From: Tissierellia bacterium
Lineage (GTDB): Bacteria > Bacillota > Clostridia > Tissierellales > Peptoniphilaceae
Reading direction: 5' to 3'
Assembly (NCBI GenBank): GCA_030535395.1
Contig: JAUNLK010000007.1
Coordinates: forward strand, 19,759-83,758
Length of the DNA stretch: 64,000 nucleotides
Below are positions 25,753-33,915 of this stretch, piece by piece (within the stretch, counting starts at the first letter, position 1; each line of letters begins with the position of its first letter). Position numbers and translations under genes: made by a program. The notes below the pieces were generated by a model. That model saw only the letters and a program-made list of their open reading frames with translations, searched no databases and had not been told where the DNA came from.

Positions 25753-26538
25753 TTACCAGCCGCCTCCTGCGCCGCCGCCGCCGCTGGAGCCGCCGCCGCC
25801 GAAGTTTCCGCCGCCTCCGCCGCCGCCGAAGCCGCCGCTCCAGTAATCGTCGTCGTCGTCATCATCACTGAAGGTGAAGGTGGAGAGGGTGGACCAGGGA
25901 ACCAGGCCCTTTTCCTTAAGTGTCAGTAGGATGAAGAAGGCGCCGAGGACGACGATACCGAAGATGATGCTGTCTCCCTCCTCTTCCCCGTCCCCTTCCA
26001 GCATGACCGCCTCTTCCTGGCGATCGGCACTGTCCACGGAGATGTCGTACTCCTCTTCGATTAGATCTATGGTGCGCTGGAAGGCGTAGAGGATGCCCCC
26101 CTCCATGTCTCCCTCTTTGAAGTACTCCTTCATGCCATTGAGGATTTTATTGGCCACCATATCGGGAATGGGACCCTCCAGGCCATAGCCCACTTCCATG
26201 CGGTACTCTCGCTCCTCCATGGTCACCAAGAGGAGGATGCCATTGTCCTTGTCCCTGTCGCCGATGCCCCAGTCCTGGAAGATGCGCACGGCAGCTTCTG
26301 CAGTGGTCATATTTTCCGGGAGGCGAGGGAGGGTGAGGACCACCACCTGGGCCCCCACCTGTCGGGAGAGTTCCTCCCCCGTGCTGACGATGATCTCTTC
26401 GGTCTCGGGACTCAACAAATTTGCCTGATCGTTGACGTAAAATTCCCTGGTGGGGGCCACCAGGTCCCCCGCCGCCCAGACCCCTGCTGGGATCAACAGC
26501 AGGAGGCTGAGGAGGAGTAGGATTCTCTTTCCCTTCAT
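25753..26538 (-). CDS. TPM-domain membrane protein with Gly-rich tail
   Basis: This 261-residue protein has a signal peptide (1-22), a TPM domain (about 30-165, with YVNDQANLLSPETE and the GIGDRDKDNGILLLV stretch), a membrane segment (SIIFGIVVLGAFFILLTL) and a low-complexity tail of Asp and then Gly, Ser and Trp. The same layout (YgcG-type) is usual next to lemA; the pair is membrane-linked and of unclear function. Start ATG 26538 follows AAGGTG. The poly-Gly tail is encoded by repetitive GCC/GCCG codons and may be prone to length variation. Confidence 0.88.
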   Translation of the reverse strand: MKGKRILLLLSLLLLIPAGVWAAGDLVAPTREFYVNDQANLLSPETEEIIVSTGEELSRQVGAQVVVLTLPRLPENMTTAEAAVRIFQDWGIGDRDKDNGILLLVTMEEREYRMEVGYGLEGPIPDMVANKILNGMKEYFKEGDMEGGILYAFQRTIDLIEEEYDISVDSADRQEEAVMLEGDGEEEGDSIIFGIVVLGAFFILLTLKEKGLVPWSTLSTFTFSDDDDDDDYWSGGFGGGGGGGNFGGGGSSGGGGAGGGW

Positions 26539-26567
26539 GGGATCACCTTTTTCCCTTCATGAATCCA

Positions 26568-27119
26568 CTAGAACTGTACTTTGGGGACTTCCTCCACTCC
26601 GGGATCGGCTTCAAAGTAGGAGCGCTCGTGGAAACCCAGGATGCCCGCAGCCAAATTGGTGGGGAAGCGGCTCACTGCCAGATTGAAATTGGTCACGGCC
26701 TCATTGTAGCGCTGGCGCTCCACCGCCAGGCGATTCTCCGTGCCGGCCAGTTCCGCCTGGAGATTTTGGAAGTTCTCGTTGGCCTTGAGGTCGGGATAGG
26801 CCTCCACCACCACATTGATGCCTCTGAGGGCCTCGTTCATCTGGGCATTGGCCTCAGACATTTCCTCCGGAGTCTGGGCCTGCTGAATGCCGGATCTCGC
26901 TTCGGTGATCTTGGTAAAGACCTCCTCCTCGTGCTGGGCATAGCCCTTGACGGTTTCCACCAAATTGGGGATGAGGTCGGCCCGGCGCTGCATGGCATTT
27001 TCCACTTGGGCCCAGGCTCCATCGGTCTGACGGTCCAGGGTGTTCAAACGATTGTAGGTGGAGCCGAAAATGGCCCCAATAATCACGAGTACAATGATTA
27101 CCGGTAAAAATTTTTTCAT
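26568..27119 (-). CDS. lemA: LemA family protein
   Basis: This 183-residue protein has an N-terminal membrane segment (about 4-22) and a helical LemA domain outside the membrane, with NRLNTLDRQTDGAWAQVEN and RRADLIPNLVETVKGYA. Its start codon overlaps the thiI stop (ATGA). LemA proteins are often paired with a TPM protein, as here; the biochemical role is unknown. Confidence 0.92.
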   Translation of the reverse strand: MKKFLPVIIVLVIIGAIFGSTYNRLNTLDRQTDGAWAQVENAMQRRADLIPNLVETVKGYAQHEEEVFTKITEARSGIQQAQTPEEMSEANAQMNEALRGINVVVEAYPDLKANENFQNLQAELAGTENRLAVERQRYNEAVTNFNLAVSRFPTNLAAGILGFHERSYFEADPGVEEVPKVQF

Positions 27120-28315
27120 AGTTCCTCCTTAAAAGTGACTTTGTGGACCTTTACCGTCTCCAAAGCAGCTTCCACCAGCCCGTCAATGTCCAGGGCCTCC
27201 TCGCTCCTTCTCATGTCCTCCTCCGTGGGCCGGAGGCTGGGGTGGTCGGGCAAAAATACCGTACAGCAATCCTCATAGGGGAGGATGGAGGTCTCGTAAG
27301 TTCCAATGCGATGGGCCCATTGTATAATATCTATCTTATCCATACCCACTAATGGACGAAACACAACCTGTTCCGCCACATTGTTCATCACGGTGATGCC
27401 GTCGATGGTCTGGGAGGCCACCTGGCCCAAGTTTTCCCCCGTAATGACGGACTTGTAGCCGTGCTCCTTGGCCAGACGATTGGCAATGCGCATCATAAAG
27501 CGGCGGGAGAGGACGGTCATCTCCTCCGGGGGGCAGCTGCGATTGAGCTCCTTTTGAATGGGGAGGATGTTCACCGAGTAGACCTTGGCCTTGATGAGAT
27601 AGCGGGAGAGAATTCTGGCCAGGGCCAGGACTTTCTCCTCCGCCCGCTGACTGGTGAAGGGATAGGAGTGGAAGTGGAGGAAGTCCACCTGAACCCCCCG
27701 CTTGGCCATGAGAAAGCCCGCCACCGGGGAGTCGATGCCCCCCGAGAGCATGAGGAGCCCCTTGCCATTGGTCCCCAGGGGGAGGCCCCCAAAGGTGGGG
27801 CGCTTGTCGTAGTAGAGGTGGAGCTCCTCCTTGACATCCACGTGGAGGAAGAGCTGGGGCTGGTGGACATCCACCTGAAGCTGGGGGTATGCGGCCAAAA
27901 TCACCCCGCCCAGATGGGCATTGAGGGCCTGGGAGTCCATGGGATAGGCCTTGTTGTTCCGCTTGGTGACCACCTTGAAGGTCCGGTACTCGGGATGGGC
28001 CTCTAGGACTTTCCCCACATAGGCCCTCACCTCATCGTCTATGGTGTCAGGGTCCAGGGCCACCACATCGGTGGGAGTGATGTAGACGATGCCAAAGACA
28101 TGGCTCAGGCGCTGATAGAGCTCCTCCTCGTCCTCTGGCCGCACCTCAATGTCAATTTTCCCCGCATTGCGGTGGATCTCCCCCACGGGCAAATCCTCAG
28201 TGAGGGCCTTGATGTGATTTAAAATTCGCTGGATGAAGTAGCGGCGGTTTTTCCCCTTTAATACCACTTCCCCCAAACTCAGGCTCAATACTCTCTTGGC
28301 TTCCCTTTCTGCCAC
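27116..28315 (-). CDS. thiI: tRNA 4-thiouridine synthetase ThiI (no rhodanese domain)
   Basis: ThiI adenylates U8 of tRNA and transfers sulfur to form 4-thiouridine. The 399-residue protein has a ferredoxin-like/THUMP region (about 1-165) and a PP-loop ATPase, SGGIDSP (191-197). It ends without the rhodanese domain found in Escherichia coli ThiI, so it needs a dedicated sulfur donor. The start is GTG 28315 with AAGGAG upstream, 13 bp after the cysteine desulfurase gene. This is the Bacillus-type nifZ-thiI pair. Confidence 0.93.
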   Translation of the reverse strand: MAEREAKRVLSLSLGEVVLKGKNRRYFIQRILNHIKALTEDLPVGEIHRNAGKIDIEVRPEDEEELYQRLSHVFGIVYITPTDVVALDPDTIDDEVRAYVGKVLEAHPEYRTFKVVTKRNNKAYPMDSQALNAHLGGVILAAYPQLQVDVHQPQLFLHVDVKEELHLYYDKRPTFGGLPLGTNGKGLLMLSGGIDSPVAGFLMAKRGVQVDFLHFHSYPFTSQRAEEKVLALARILSRYLIKAKVYSVNILPIQKELNRSCPPEEMTVLSRRFMMRIANRLAKEHGYKSVITGENLGQVASQTIDGITVMNNVAEQVVFRPLVGMDKIDIIQWAHRIGTYETSILPYEDCCTVFLPDHPSLRPTEEDMRRSEEALDIDGLVEAALETVKVHKVTFKEEL

Positions 28316-28328
28316 TTGAATTCACTCC

Positions 28329-29465
28329 TTATCTTCTCCGTAGGATTCCACGAAGGCTCTCCACTCCCCGGTGGAGGGCCTCCGAAAATCTGTCCAATTC
28401 TTCCCCTGTGGTCTCCCGGCTCATGCAAATGCGAATGGTCCCCTGGGCCTCATTTTCACTGAGGCCAAGGGCCTCCAGAACGGGGTTTTTCCCCCTGCGG
28501 TGGCTGGAACAGGCACTGGAGGTGGAAATGTAGATCCCCTCCTCCTCCAAAATGTGGAGGAGGACCTCCCCCCGGGTGTCGGCCAGGGAGATATTTAAAA
28601 TATAGGGACTGGCGGGCTCCTGGGAGTTGATCCTCACATCCTCAATGTCCGAGATGAGATTCAAAAGCCTTGCCTTCTTTTCCCGGGCCTCCTCCAGCTG
28701 AAGGCCCTCTTTCTTCATGAGGTCCACCACGGCCCCCAGGCCGTAGATTCCAGGGATGTTCTCCGTGCCGCTGCGGACGCCCCCCTCCTGGCCCCCGCCG
28801 TAGACCAGAGGCTCCAGGAGGAGGCCCTTTTTGAGAAAGAGGCCCCCCACGCCCTTGGGCCCGTGGAATTTGTGGCCGCTGAAGGAATAGCTGTCCACGT
28901 CCAGGGCCCTTAAATTCACCGGGAGCTTCCCAAAGGCCTGGACCCCATCCACGTGGATTCGCACCTTGGGGTGTTTTTTCCGGATCTCGGGGATCCACTC
29001 CTCCAGGGGGTGGGTGGTTCCCAGCTCATTTTGCACGTGAAAGAGGCTGATGAGGGCGGTGTCCTCTCGAATGGCCCCTAAAAGCTCCTCCTTGGAGATG
29101 TGGCCCGAGGCATCGGGGGAAAGAACCGTGAGCTCCACCTCCATGTGCTTCAAAACCTCCAGTATGGAGGAGTGCTCCAGGGCCGTGGTGATGACGTGGC
29201 TGCCCACATGGCGGTTCTTCTCCACCAGTCGCAGGAGGGCGGTGTTGTTGGATTCCGTGCCCCCGGAGGTGAAGATCAGATCGTAGCCCTTTCCCCCGGC
29301 AAAGTCCAGGATGGACTTTCGAATCTGCTCTTTTTTCTTCTCGGTCTCCACCCCCAATTGGTGGAGACTGGAGGGATTGGCAAAATTTTCCGTGAGGGCC
29401 AGGGTCATGGCCTCCAAAACTTCCGGCCTGGGCCTGGTGGTGGCGCAATTGTCCAAATAAATCAA
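28329..29465 (-). CDS. nifZ: Cysteine desulfurase (NifZ-type partner of ThiI)
   Basis: This PLP enzyme of 378 residues takes sulfur from cysteine. It shows the usual start (M)IYLDNCATT, the GGTESNN region, the PLP lysine in SFSGHKFHGPKG, and a catalytic cysteine loop TSSACSSHRRG. The start is set at TTG 29465, because AAGGAG lies 6 bp upstream and the protein then begins exactly as other desulfurases do. A longer ATG reading from 29501 has no ribosome binding site and overlaps a plus-strand promoter. It supplies sulfur to ThiI for tRNA thiolation. Confidence 0.9.
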   Translation of the reverse strand: MIYLDNCATTRPRPEVLEAMTLALTENFANPSSLHQLGVETEKKKEQIRKSILDFAGGKGYDLIFTSGGTESNNTALLRLVEKNRHVGSHVITTALEHSSILEVLKHMEVELTVLSPDASGHISKEELLGAIREDTALISLFHVQNELGTTHPLEEWIPEIRKKHPKVRIHVDGVQAFGKLPVNLRALDVDSYSFSGHKFHGPKGVGGLFLKKGLLLEPLVYGGGQEGGVRSGTENIPGIYGLGAVVDLMKKEGLQLEEAREKKARLLNLISDIEDVRINSQEPASPYILNISLADTRGEVLLHILEEEGIYISTSSACSSHRRGKNPVLEALGLSENEAQGTIRICMSRETTGEELDRFSEALHRGVESLRGILRRR

Positions 29466-29479
29466 AGGAAACTCCTTTT

Positions 29480-29517
29480 CTGCTATACTCAAATTATTCA
29501 TAAACTCTAGGGAGGTG
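29480..29517 (+). promoter_or_regulatory. Extended -10 promoter and ribosome binding site of the YprB-like gene
   Basis: TGC-TATACT (29480-29488) is followed by GGGAGG just before GTG 29521. It lies in the gap between two divergent genes. No good -35 is visible. Confidence 0.5.
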
Positions 29518-29520
29518 CCC

Positions 29521-30303
29521 GTGACTGAAAATCTACTCCAACTCTATACCAATGGCTTTGGGCCCAAGGCCCGAGTCTTCGCCTTTGGCCTGGCTCGTCC
29601 CGGGGGCATCCTCACGGGCTGGGAGGATCCCCAGGACCCACTGGAGGACTATCTCCGCCCCCTGGAGGAGGCCCTGGAGAAATTGGAGGGCCCCATATGG
29701 GGCTACAATGACGCCTTTGCCCTGAAAAAGGCCAGGCCCCTCCTGGGTGACGTGCAGACCCGGGACATCTACCGGGCCCTGAAAAAAATCACCGGAGCCG
29801 ATCCCCTCCCCAGCTATGCCCTCCGGGCCTTCACCCGAGAGGAGCCCACAAGCCACCGGGAGCTCTATAAAATTTGGCGGGAGGCCCCGGAGGAGTTGGG
29901 CCCCGCCATTGAAAAAAATCTCAGGGCCCACGGGGATGCCCACAGGGCCCTCCTCCAGTACCGGGAGGCCATGAGTGCCCCCGGCTTCGAAGTTTCGGAA
30001 ACCGCGAGAAGGGGCCAGCTCCTCACACTCTCCGGTCATTATACTATGAATCTCCCCTATTTTTACGACGACGGCAGCTTTCAGCTGGAGGCCCGGGAGG
30101 GGAATTTTCAGCTGAGCCTCCGGGGGGAGGAACTCCCCTACCGTCCGGGGGAACCCATCTTCGTGGTGGAAAACAGCCTGGCAGTGGAGGACCGGCCCCC
30201 CATGGCCATGCCGGAGTCCTTCCTCCTCTTGGAGGAGGAGGGAAAGCTCCGCTGGGAACTCATTGGGAGGATCCTGAGGGCCCTGGTGGCCCACTTGGGA
30301 TAA
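29521..30303 (+). CDS. YprB-like RNase H-fold protein, catalytically degenerate
   Basis: This 260-residue protein resembles Firmicutes YprB-like ribonuclease H-fold proteins in its middle (IWGYNDAFALKKARPLL, then SYALRAFTREEPTSHRELYKIW and HGDAHRALLQY) and in a C-terminal beta-rich tail. The N-terminal DxE nuclease motif is absent; that position reads RVFAFGLARPGG, so nuclease activity is doubtful. The assignment is by my own pattern comparison and is only moderate. GTG 29521 is preferred over GTG 29515. It is one of only four plus-strand genes. Its last codons are duplicated downstream by the 94-bp repeat. Confidence 0.55.
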   Translation: MTENLLQLYTNGFGPKARVFAFGLARPGGILTGWEDPQDPLEDYLRPLEEALEKLEGPIWGYNDAFALKKARPLLGDVQTRDIYRALKKITGADPLPSYALRAFTREEPTSHRELYKIWREAPEELGPAIEKNLRAHGDAHRALLQYREAMSAPGFEVSETARRGQLLTLSGHYTMNLPYFYDDGSFQLEAREGNFQLSLRGEELPYRPGEPIFVVENSLAVEDRPPMAMPESFLLLEEEGKLRWELIGRILRALVAHLG

Positions 30304-30676
30304 AAGCCATCTTCTAAAATGAAGATCCAAAACAAACCACCCAGAAACCCGGCCCCGGGAGGGACTTCCCCGATCCATGGTGGCCCATGTGGGATAAAAG
30401 CCATCTTCTAAAATGAAGATCCAAAACAAACCACCCAGAAACGCGGCCCGGGAGAGACTTCCCCGGGCTTTTCTCGGTCCATCCCAGGGCCACCCACGGG
30501 GGCACTCTCCCATGGATGCCACTGGGAGGGACTTCCTGGGCCCTTTTCTCGGTCCATCCCAGGGCCACCCAGGGGGGAACTCTTCCATGGATGCCACTGG
30601 GGGACTTCCCCGGGCCCTTTCTCAGCCCATCCCATGGTCACCCACGGGGGCACTCTTCCATGGATGCCACTGGGGG
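30286..30676. repeat. Mosaic tandem repeats (94 bp x 2, 74 bp x 3)
   Basis: The 94-bp unit begins inside the end of the YprB-like gene (30286) and recurs at 30379, so the last codons (VAHLG-stop) are duplicated as VAHVG-stop. Each has a hairpin ATCTTC/GAAGAT. From about 30453 a second unit repeats at 74- and 73-bp spacing (acttcc at 30457, 30531, 30604). In it, GTCCATCCCAG (30477-30487) pairs with CTGGGAGGGAC (30522-30532) with one mismatch. No gene lies here. Confidence 0.85.
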
Positions 30677-30825
30677 AAAAATTTTCTTCTCAAGAGGCGT
30701 TTTCCCGGCTTTCAAAATTTTCCCGATGTTTTCATGCGGGATTCGCGCGGGATTTTTGCGGGTTTTGTGTCCAAATTGGGTCAAAAACCGGCAAAATCTG
30801 GCCCCACCGACAAAAGGCGGGCACC
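30677..30825. other. Unassigned spacer between the repeats and the tRNA terminator
   Basis: About 150 bp with no start codon plus ribosome binding site that would support a gene, and no clear promoter. Confidence 0.5.
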
Positions 30826-30870
30826 AAAAAACGGCTAAATTCCAACATTTGTTGGACTTAGCCGTTTTTT
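30826..30870 (-). terminator. Terminator of tRNA-Trp
   Basis: A long stem (30851-30865 with 30831-30846) followed by six T residues on the minus strand; a T run on the other side makes it potentially bidirectional. Confidence 0.9.
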
Positions 30871-30873
30871 CGT

Positions 30874-30948
30874 TGGCAGGAGTAGTAGGATTTGAACCCA
30901 CGGCATTTGGTTTTGGAGACCAACGTTCTACCACTGAACTATACTCCT
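30874..30948 (-). tRNA. tRNA-Trp (anticodon CCA)
   Basis: The 75-nt gene has acceptor arms AGGAGTA/TACTCCT, anticodon stem TTGGT/ACCAA with loop CTCCAAA (anticodon CCA, codon UGG), T arm with GGTTCAAATCC, discriminator G and an encoded 3' CCA. Confidence 0.96.
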
Positions 30949-30967
30949 AAGGGCTTATAACATGTAA

Positions 30968-30996
30968 ATTGTATCACGCCCTGGCCCCCTTTGCAA
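30968..30996 (-). promoter_or_regulatory. tRNA-Trp promoter
   Basis: The -35 TTGCAA (30996-30991) and -10 TACAAT (30973-30968) are spaced 17 bp. It lies between rnpB and the tRNA. Confidence 0.82.
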
Positions 30997-31046
30997 GGGA
31001 CTTTTTCACGAGCCTTACATTGCTTACAGGGGCTTCACAAAGATTA

Positions 31047-31369
31047 CGACTACATCTATAAGCCGTGTTCTGTATTCGTTAACTATCTATCTGGGACCAC
31101 TGTTGCCAGGGGCCTCTAGCGACCTACCTCTAGGGAGTGACGAGCAGCCACTCTTTGTTCCATTGCGGTCTTGCTCCAGATGGGGTTTACATAGCCACAT
31201 GGTCTCCCATGTGCTGGTGAGCTCTTACCTCGCCTTTCCATCCTTACCGTTGCCGGCGGTATATTTCTGTTGCACTAGCCTTAGGGTCGCCCCCACCGGA
31301 CGTTATCCGGCATCCTGCTCTGTGGAGCACGGACTTTCCTCGCATACGCGCAGTTAACCGATGTAGTCG
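31047..31369 (-). ncRNA. rnpB: RNase P RNA
   Basis: This roughly 323-nt RNA is the catalytic subunit of RNase P, which trims tRNA 5' ends. The universal core is visible: GAGGAAAGTCC near the 5' end (about 31342), and ACAGAAC followed by GGCTTAT near the 3' end (about 31060-31075). P1 pairs CGACTACATC (31369-31360) with GATGTAGTCG (31056-31047). It is probably class B, as in Firmicutes. Its promoter overlaps the end of nif3. No terminator was found before the tRNA-Trp promoter. Confidence 0.96.
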
Positions 31370-31376
31370 TTTCAAT

Positions 31377-31406
31377 ATTATAGCAAGTCTTGGCCCTAGA
31401 CTTCAA
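31377..31406 (-). promoter_or_regulatory. rnpB promoter
   Basis: Extended -10 TGC-TATAAT (31382-31377) with -35 TTGAAG (31406-31401), 18-bp spacing. The -35 lies in the last codons of nif3. Confidence 0.8.
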
Positions 31407-32157
31407 GGGAGAATTCATTCTCCCCCACCACCCTCACTTCCATACAGGGGTCCAGGGGCCTGAGCTCTCTGGCAATGGCATCCAGGACCGGGGCCTCGGA
31501 GCCGTAGTGGCCAATGTCCCAGAGCTCAATGTCCGCCTCCAGGGCCCCCTGGGCGTCGTGGTGCTTCACATCCCCGGTGATGTAGAGATCCGCCCCCTGG
31601 GCCGCTGCCAGGGAAATGTAGTCGGCCCCGGAGCCCCCCATAAAGGCGACGGTCTTCACCTCCTGGGCCCGGCTGCCATAGGCCCGCCAGTCCTTTACGC
31701 CCATGGAGGCCACCGCCGCCTTGAGCTCCTCCCGGCTGAGGCTGGTCTCCCCCACGATGCCCATTTCCTCCTCTGCACTGAGGGGACGGACTTTCTTCAG
31801 CCCCAGGGGGTGAATCCACTGATCATTTACGCCCCCCTTGGCCTTGTCCAGGGAGGTGTGGGCGGAGTAGACACTCACCTCCCGGCGGATCAAGTCCCCA
31901 ATCATGGATCCCTTTATGGTGGACATGTCCAGGGACTTCAGGGAACCAAAAAACAAGGGGTGATGGGTCACAATCATGGCGTGTCGGGCCTGGGCGGCCT
32001 CATAGACCACCTTGGGGGTGACATCCATGGCCACCACCACCGTCTCCACGGGCCCATCGGGAAAGTAGAGCTGCAGCCCCGAATTGTCCCAATCCTCCTG
32101 GCGATCTTCCGGGGCCCAGACCCTCATCTTCTCAACAATGTCTTCCACTCTCATCAT
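31396..32157 (-). CDS. Nif3-like dinuclear metal centre protein
   Basis: This 253-residue NIF3/YqfO-family protein has metal-site motifs THHPLFF (about 65), AHTSLD, and GHYGSE near the C-terminus. Family members form hexameric toroids with two metal ions; the role is unsettled. It overlaps the trmK end by 26 bp; two adjacent ATG codons (32157, 32154) are both possible. It lacks the PII-like insert found in longer homologues. It is the last gene of the macro-operon, and transcription may run on into rnpB. Confidence 0.92.
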   Translation of the reverse strand: MMRVEDIVEKMRVWAPEDRQEDWDNSGLQLYFPDGPVETVVVAMDVTPKVVYEAAQARHAMIVTHHPLFFGSLKSLDMSTIKGSMIGDLIRREVSVYSAHTSLDKAKGGVNDQWIHPLGLKKVRPLSAEEEMGIVGETSLSREELKAAVASMGVKDWRAYGSRAQEVKTVAFMGGSGADYISLAAAQGADLYITGDVKHHDAQGALEADIELWDIGHYGSEAPVLDAIARELRPLDPCMEVRVVGENEFSLEV

Positions 32158-32803
32158 AAAGCATCTCCCATTTTTTCAGATTTTCCCTGACCCGCGCCAT
32201 GGCATCCCCCTCGGCGGCGGGATGCTCCTCTAAAATCTGCCGGTAGCGGTTCCGCTCCAACTGGCAGTAGCCCCGAAAGTCGGGGAACATGAAAAAATCC
32301 TCCCAGCTCAGGGTGTTCTGCCCCCCATGAGTCAGGAGGATGAGGGGGTAGTATTTTCCCCCGTCCTCCACAAAATCCAGCCCCAAAATTTCGTAGGCTT
32401 GGCTGGAAATGTAGTTCAATAGTGCCTCGTAGCCCTGCATGGGCTGGAGGAGGATGTAGGTCTGACTTTTCACCAACTCCATGGCATCTTCCAAGAGGGA
32501 CTTAAGGAGGAGGCCCCCCATCCCCGCCAGGATGATCCCCTGGCTCTCCCCCTCATCCAGGACCGAGAGGCCGTCGCCCAGGCGAATCTCCCAGCGGCCG
32601 CGGAAGTCCTCCCCCAGGCCGTGGAGGCGGCCCTCCGCCTTTTTCAAACTGGGGAGGGAGATATCCGTGGCAATGACCTTCCGGGCCTTGTTTGTGAGGA
32701 GGAGCTCCTCCGCCAAAAGGCCGTGGTCGGTGCCCACATCGGCCACGGTGTCCACCGGGGGCACCAGGTGGCCAATGGCCCGAAGCCTCCTGGAGAGACT
32801 CAT
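32132..32803 (-). CDS. trmK: tRNA (adenine-22-N1)-methyltransferase
   Basis: This 223-residue class I SAM methyltransferase has the SAM-site stretch [16 protein letters not shown] (about 20-35), IATDIS, and [14 protein letters not shown]. It methylates A22 of certain tRNAs. The usual neighbours rpoD upstream and nif3 downstream support TrmK. The start codon overlaps the rpoD stop by 4 bp (ATGA). Confidence 0.93.
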   Translation of the reverse strand: MSLSRRLRAIGHLVPPVDTVADVGTDHGLLAEELLLTNKARKVIATDISLPSLKKAEGRLHGLGEDFRGRWEIRLGDGLSVLDEGESQGIILAGMGGLLLKSLLEDAMELVKSQTYILLQPMQGYEALLNYISSQAYEILGLDFVEDGGKYYPLILLTHGGQNTLSWEDFFMFPDFRGYCQLERNRYRQILEEHPAAEGDAMARVRENLKKWEMLYDESGRHC

Positions 32804-33915
32804 TCCAAAAAGTCCTTGAGCTTTTTGGAGCGACTGGGGTGGCGGAGCTTTCTCAGGGCCTTGGCCTCGATTTGGCGAATCCGCTCCCGGGTCACTTCAA
32901 ACTCCCGGCCCACTTCCTCCAAGGTGCGGGCCCTGCCGTCCTCCAGGCCAAATCTCAGAATGAGGACCTGCTTTTCCCGCTCGGTGAGGGTGGTGAGGAC
33001 GGTCTCCAGCTGCTCCTTGAGGAGGGTGAAGGTGGCCGCCTCTTGGGGGGACTGAATTTCATCGTCGGGGATGAAGTCGCCCAAGTGGCTGTCCTCCTCC
33101 TCCCCAATGGGGGTCTCCAAGCTCACGGGGTCCTGGGCGATTTTTTGAATCTCCCGGACCTTCTCCACGGTGATATTCATCTCCCGGGCCACTTCCTCGG
33201 GCTGGGGATCCCGGCCCAATTCCTGAACCAGCTGACGCTGCACCCGGGTGAGTTTGTTGATGGTCTCCACCATGTGGACGGGTATGCGAATGGTCCGGGC
33301 CTGGTCGGCAATGGCCCGGGTGATGGCCTGGCGAATCCACCAGGTGGCATAGGTGGAGAATTTAAAGCCCTTGGTGTAGTCGAATTTGTCCACGGCCTTC
33401 ATGAGGCCCAAGTTCCCCTCCTGAATGAGGTCCAAGAAGCTCATATTCCGGCCCACATAGCGCTTGGCAATGCTCACCACCAAGCGGAGATTGGCCTCCG
33501 CCAATTCCCGCTTGGCCGTGGGGTCCCCGGCCTCCATGCGCTTGGCAATTTCCACTTCCTCATCGGCGGTGAGGAGGGGGATTTTCCCGATTTCCTTCAA
33601 GTACATGCGCACGGGGTCGTCCACACTGACCCCCTTGGGGGGCTTCAGCTCGTCTTCCTTGTCCTCGTGATCCTTTTCGTGGGCCTTGGAGGACTTTTTG
33701 TCCCCCTCGTGTTCGTCGCCCTCCCGCTCGATTTCGATGTCCTGCTCCTCGAACTCAGCATAGAGCAGGTCGATCTCTTGGCTGGTCAGGTCCACTTCCT
33801 CCAAAGATTGAAGAATTTCGCTCCAGGACAGCGAGCCCTTTTTGACCCCTTCTTGAAACAGCTTTTGTATCGCGGGATCTCTATTGAGTATATTGTCCTT
33901 TTTATCAACCGTCAT
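32800..33915 (-). CDS. rpoD: Primary sigma factor RpoD (SigA)
   Basis: This 371-residue sigma-70 has region 1.2 ([21 protein letters not shown]), region 2 ([33 protein letters not shown] region, [20 protein letters not shown] in part), region 3, and region 4 ([20 protein letters not shown]). Between about 60 and 95 is a charged, acidic insert. It directs housekeeping promoters such as the -35/-10 pairs listed here. It overlaps dnaG by 11 bp, so it shares the dnaG operon. Confidence 0.97.
   Translation of the reverse strand: MTVDKKDNILNRDPAIQKLFQEGVKKGSLSWSEILQSLEEVDLTSQEIDLLYAEFEEQDIEIEREGDEHEGDKKSSKAHEKDHEDKEDELKPPKGVSVDDPVRMYLKEIGKIPLLTADEEVEIAKRMEAGDPTAKRELAEANLRLVVSIAKRYVGRNMSFLDLIQEGNLGLMKAVDKFDYTKGFKFSTYATWWIRQAITRAIADQARTIRIPVHMVETINKLTRVQRQLVQELGRDPQPEEVAREMNITVEKVREIQKIAQDPVSLETPIGEEEDSHLGDFIPDDEIQSPQEAATFTLLKEQLETVLTTLTEREKQVLILRFGLEDGRARTLEEVGREFEVTRERIRQIEAKALRKLRHPSRSKKLKDFLE

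Noticed and set aside
30413..30838. Open frames across the 94/74-bp repeats
   Set aside because: The repeat length is not a multiple of three, frames shift from copy to copy, and there is no ribosome binding site.
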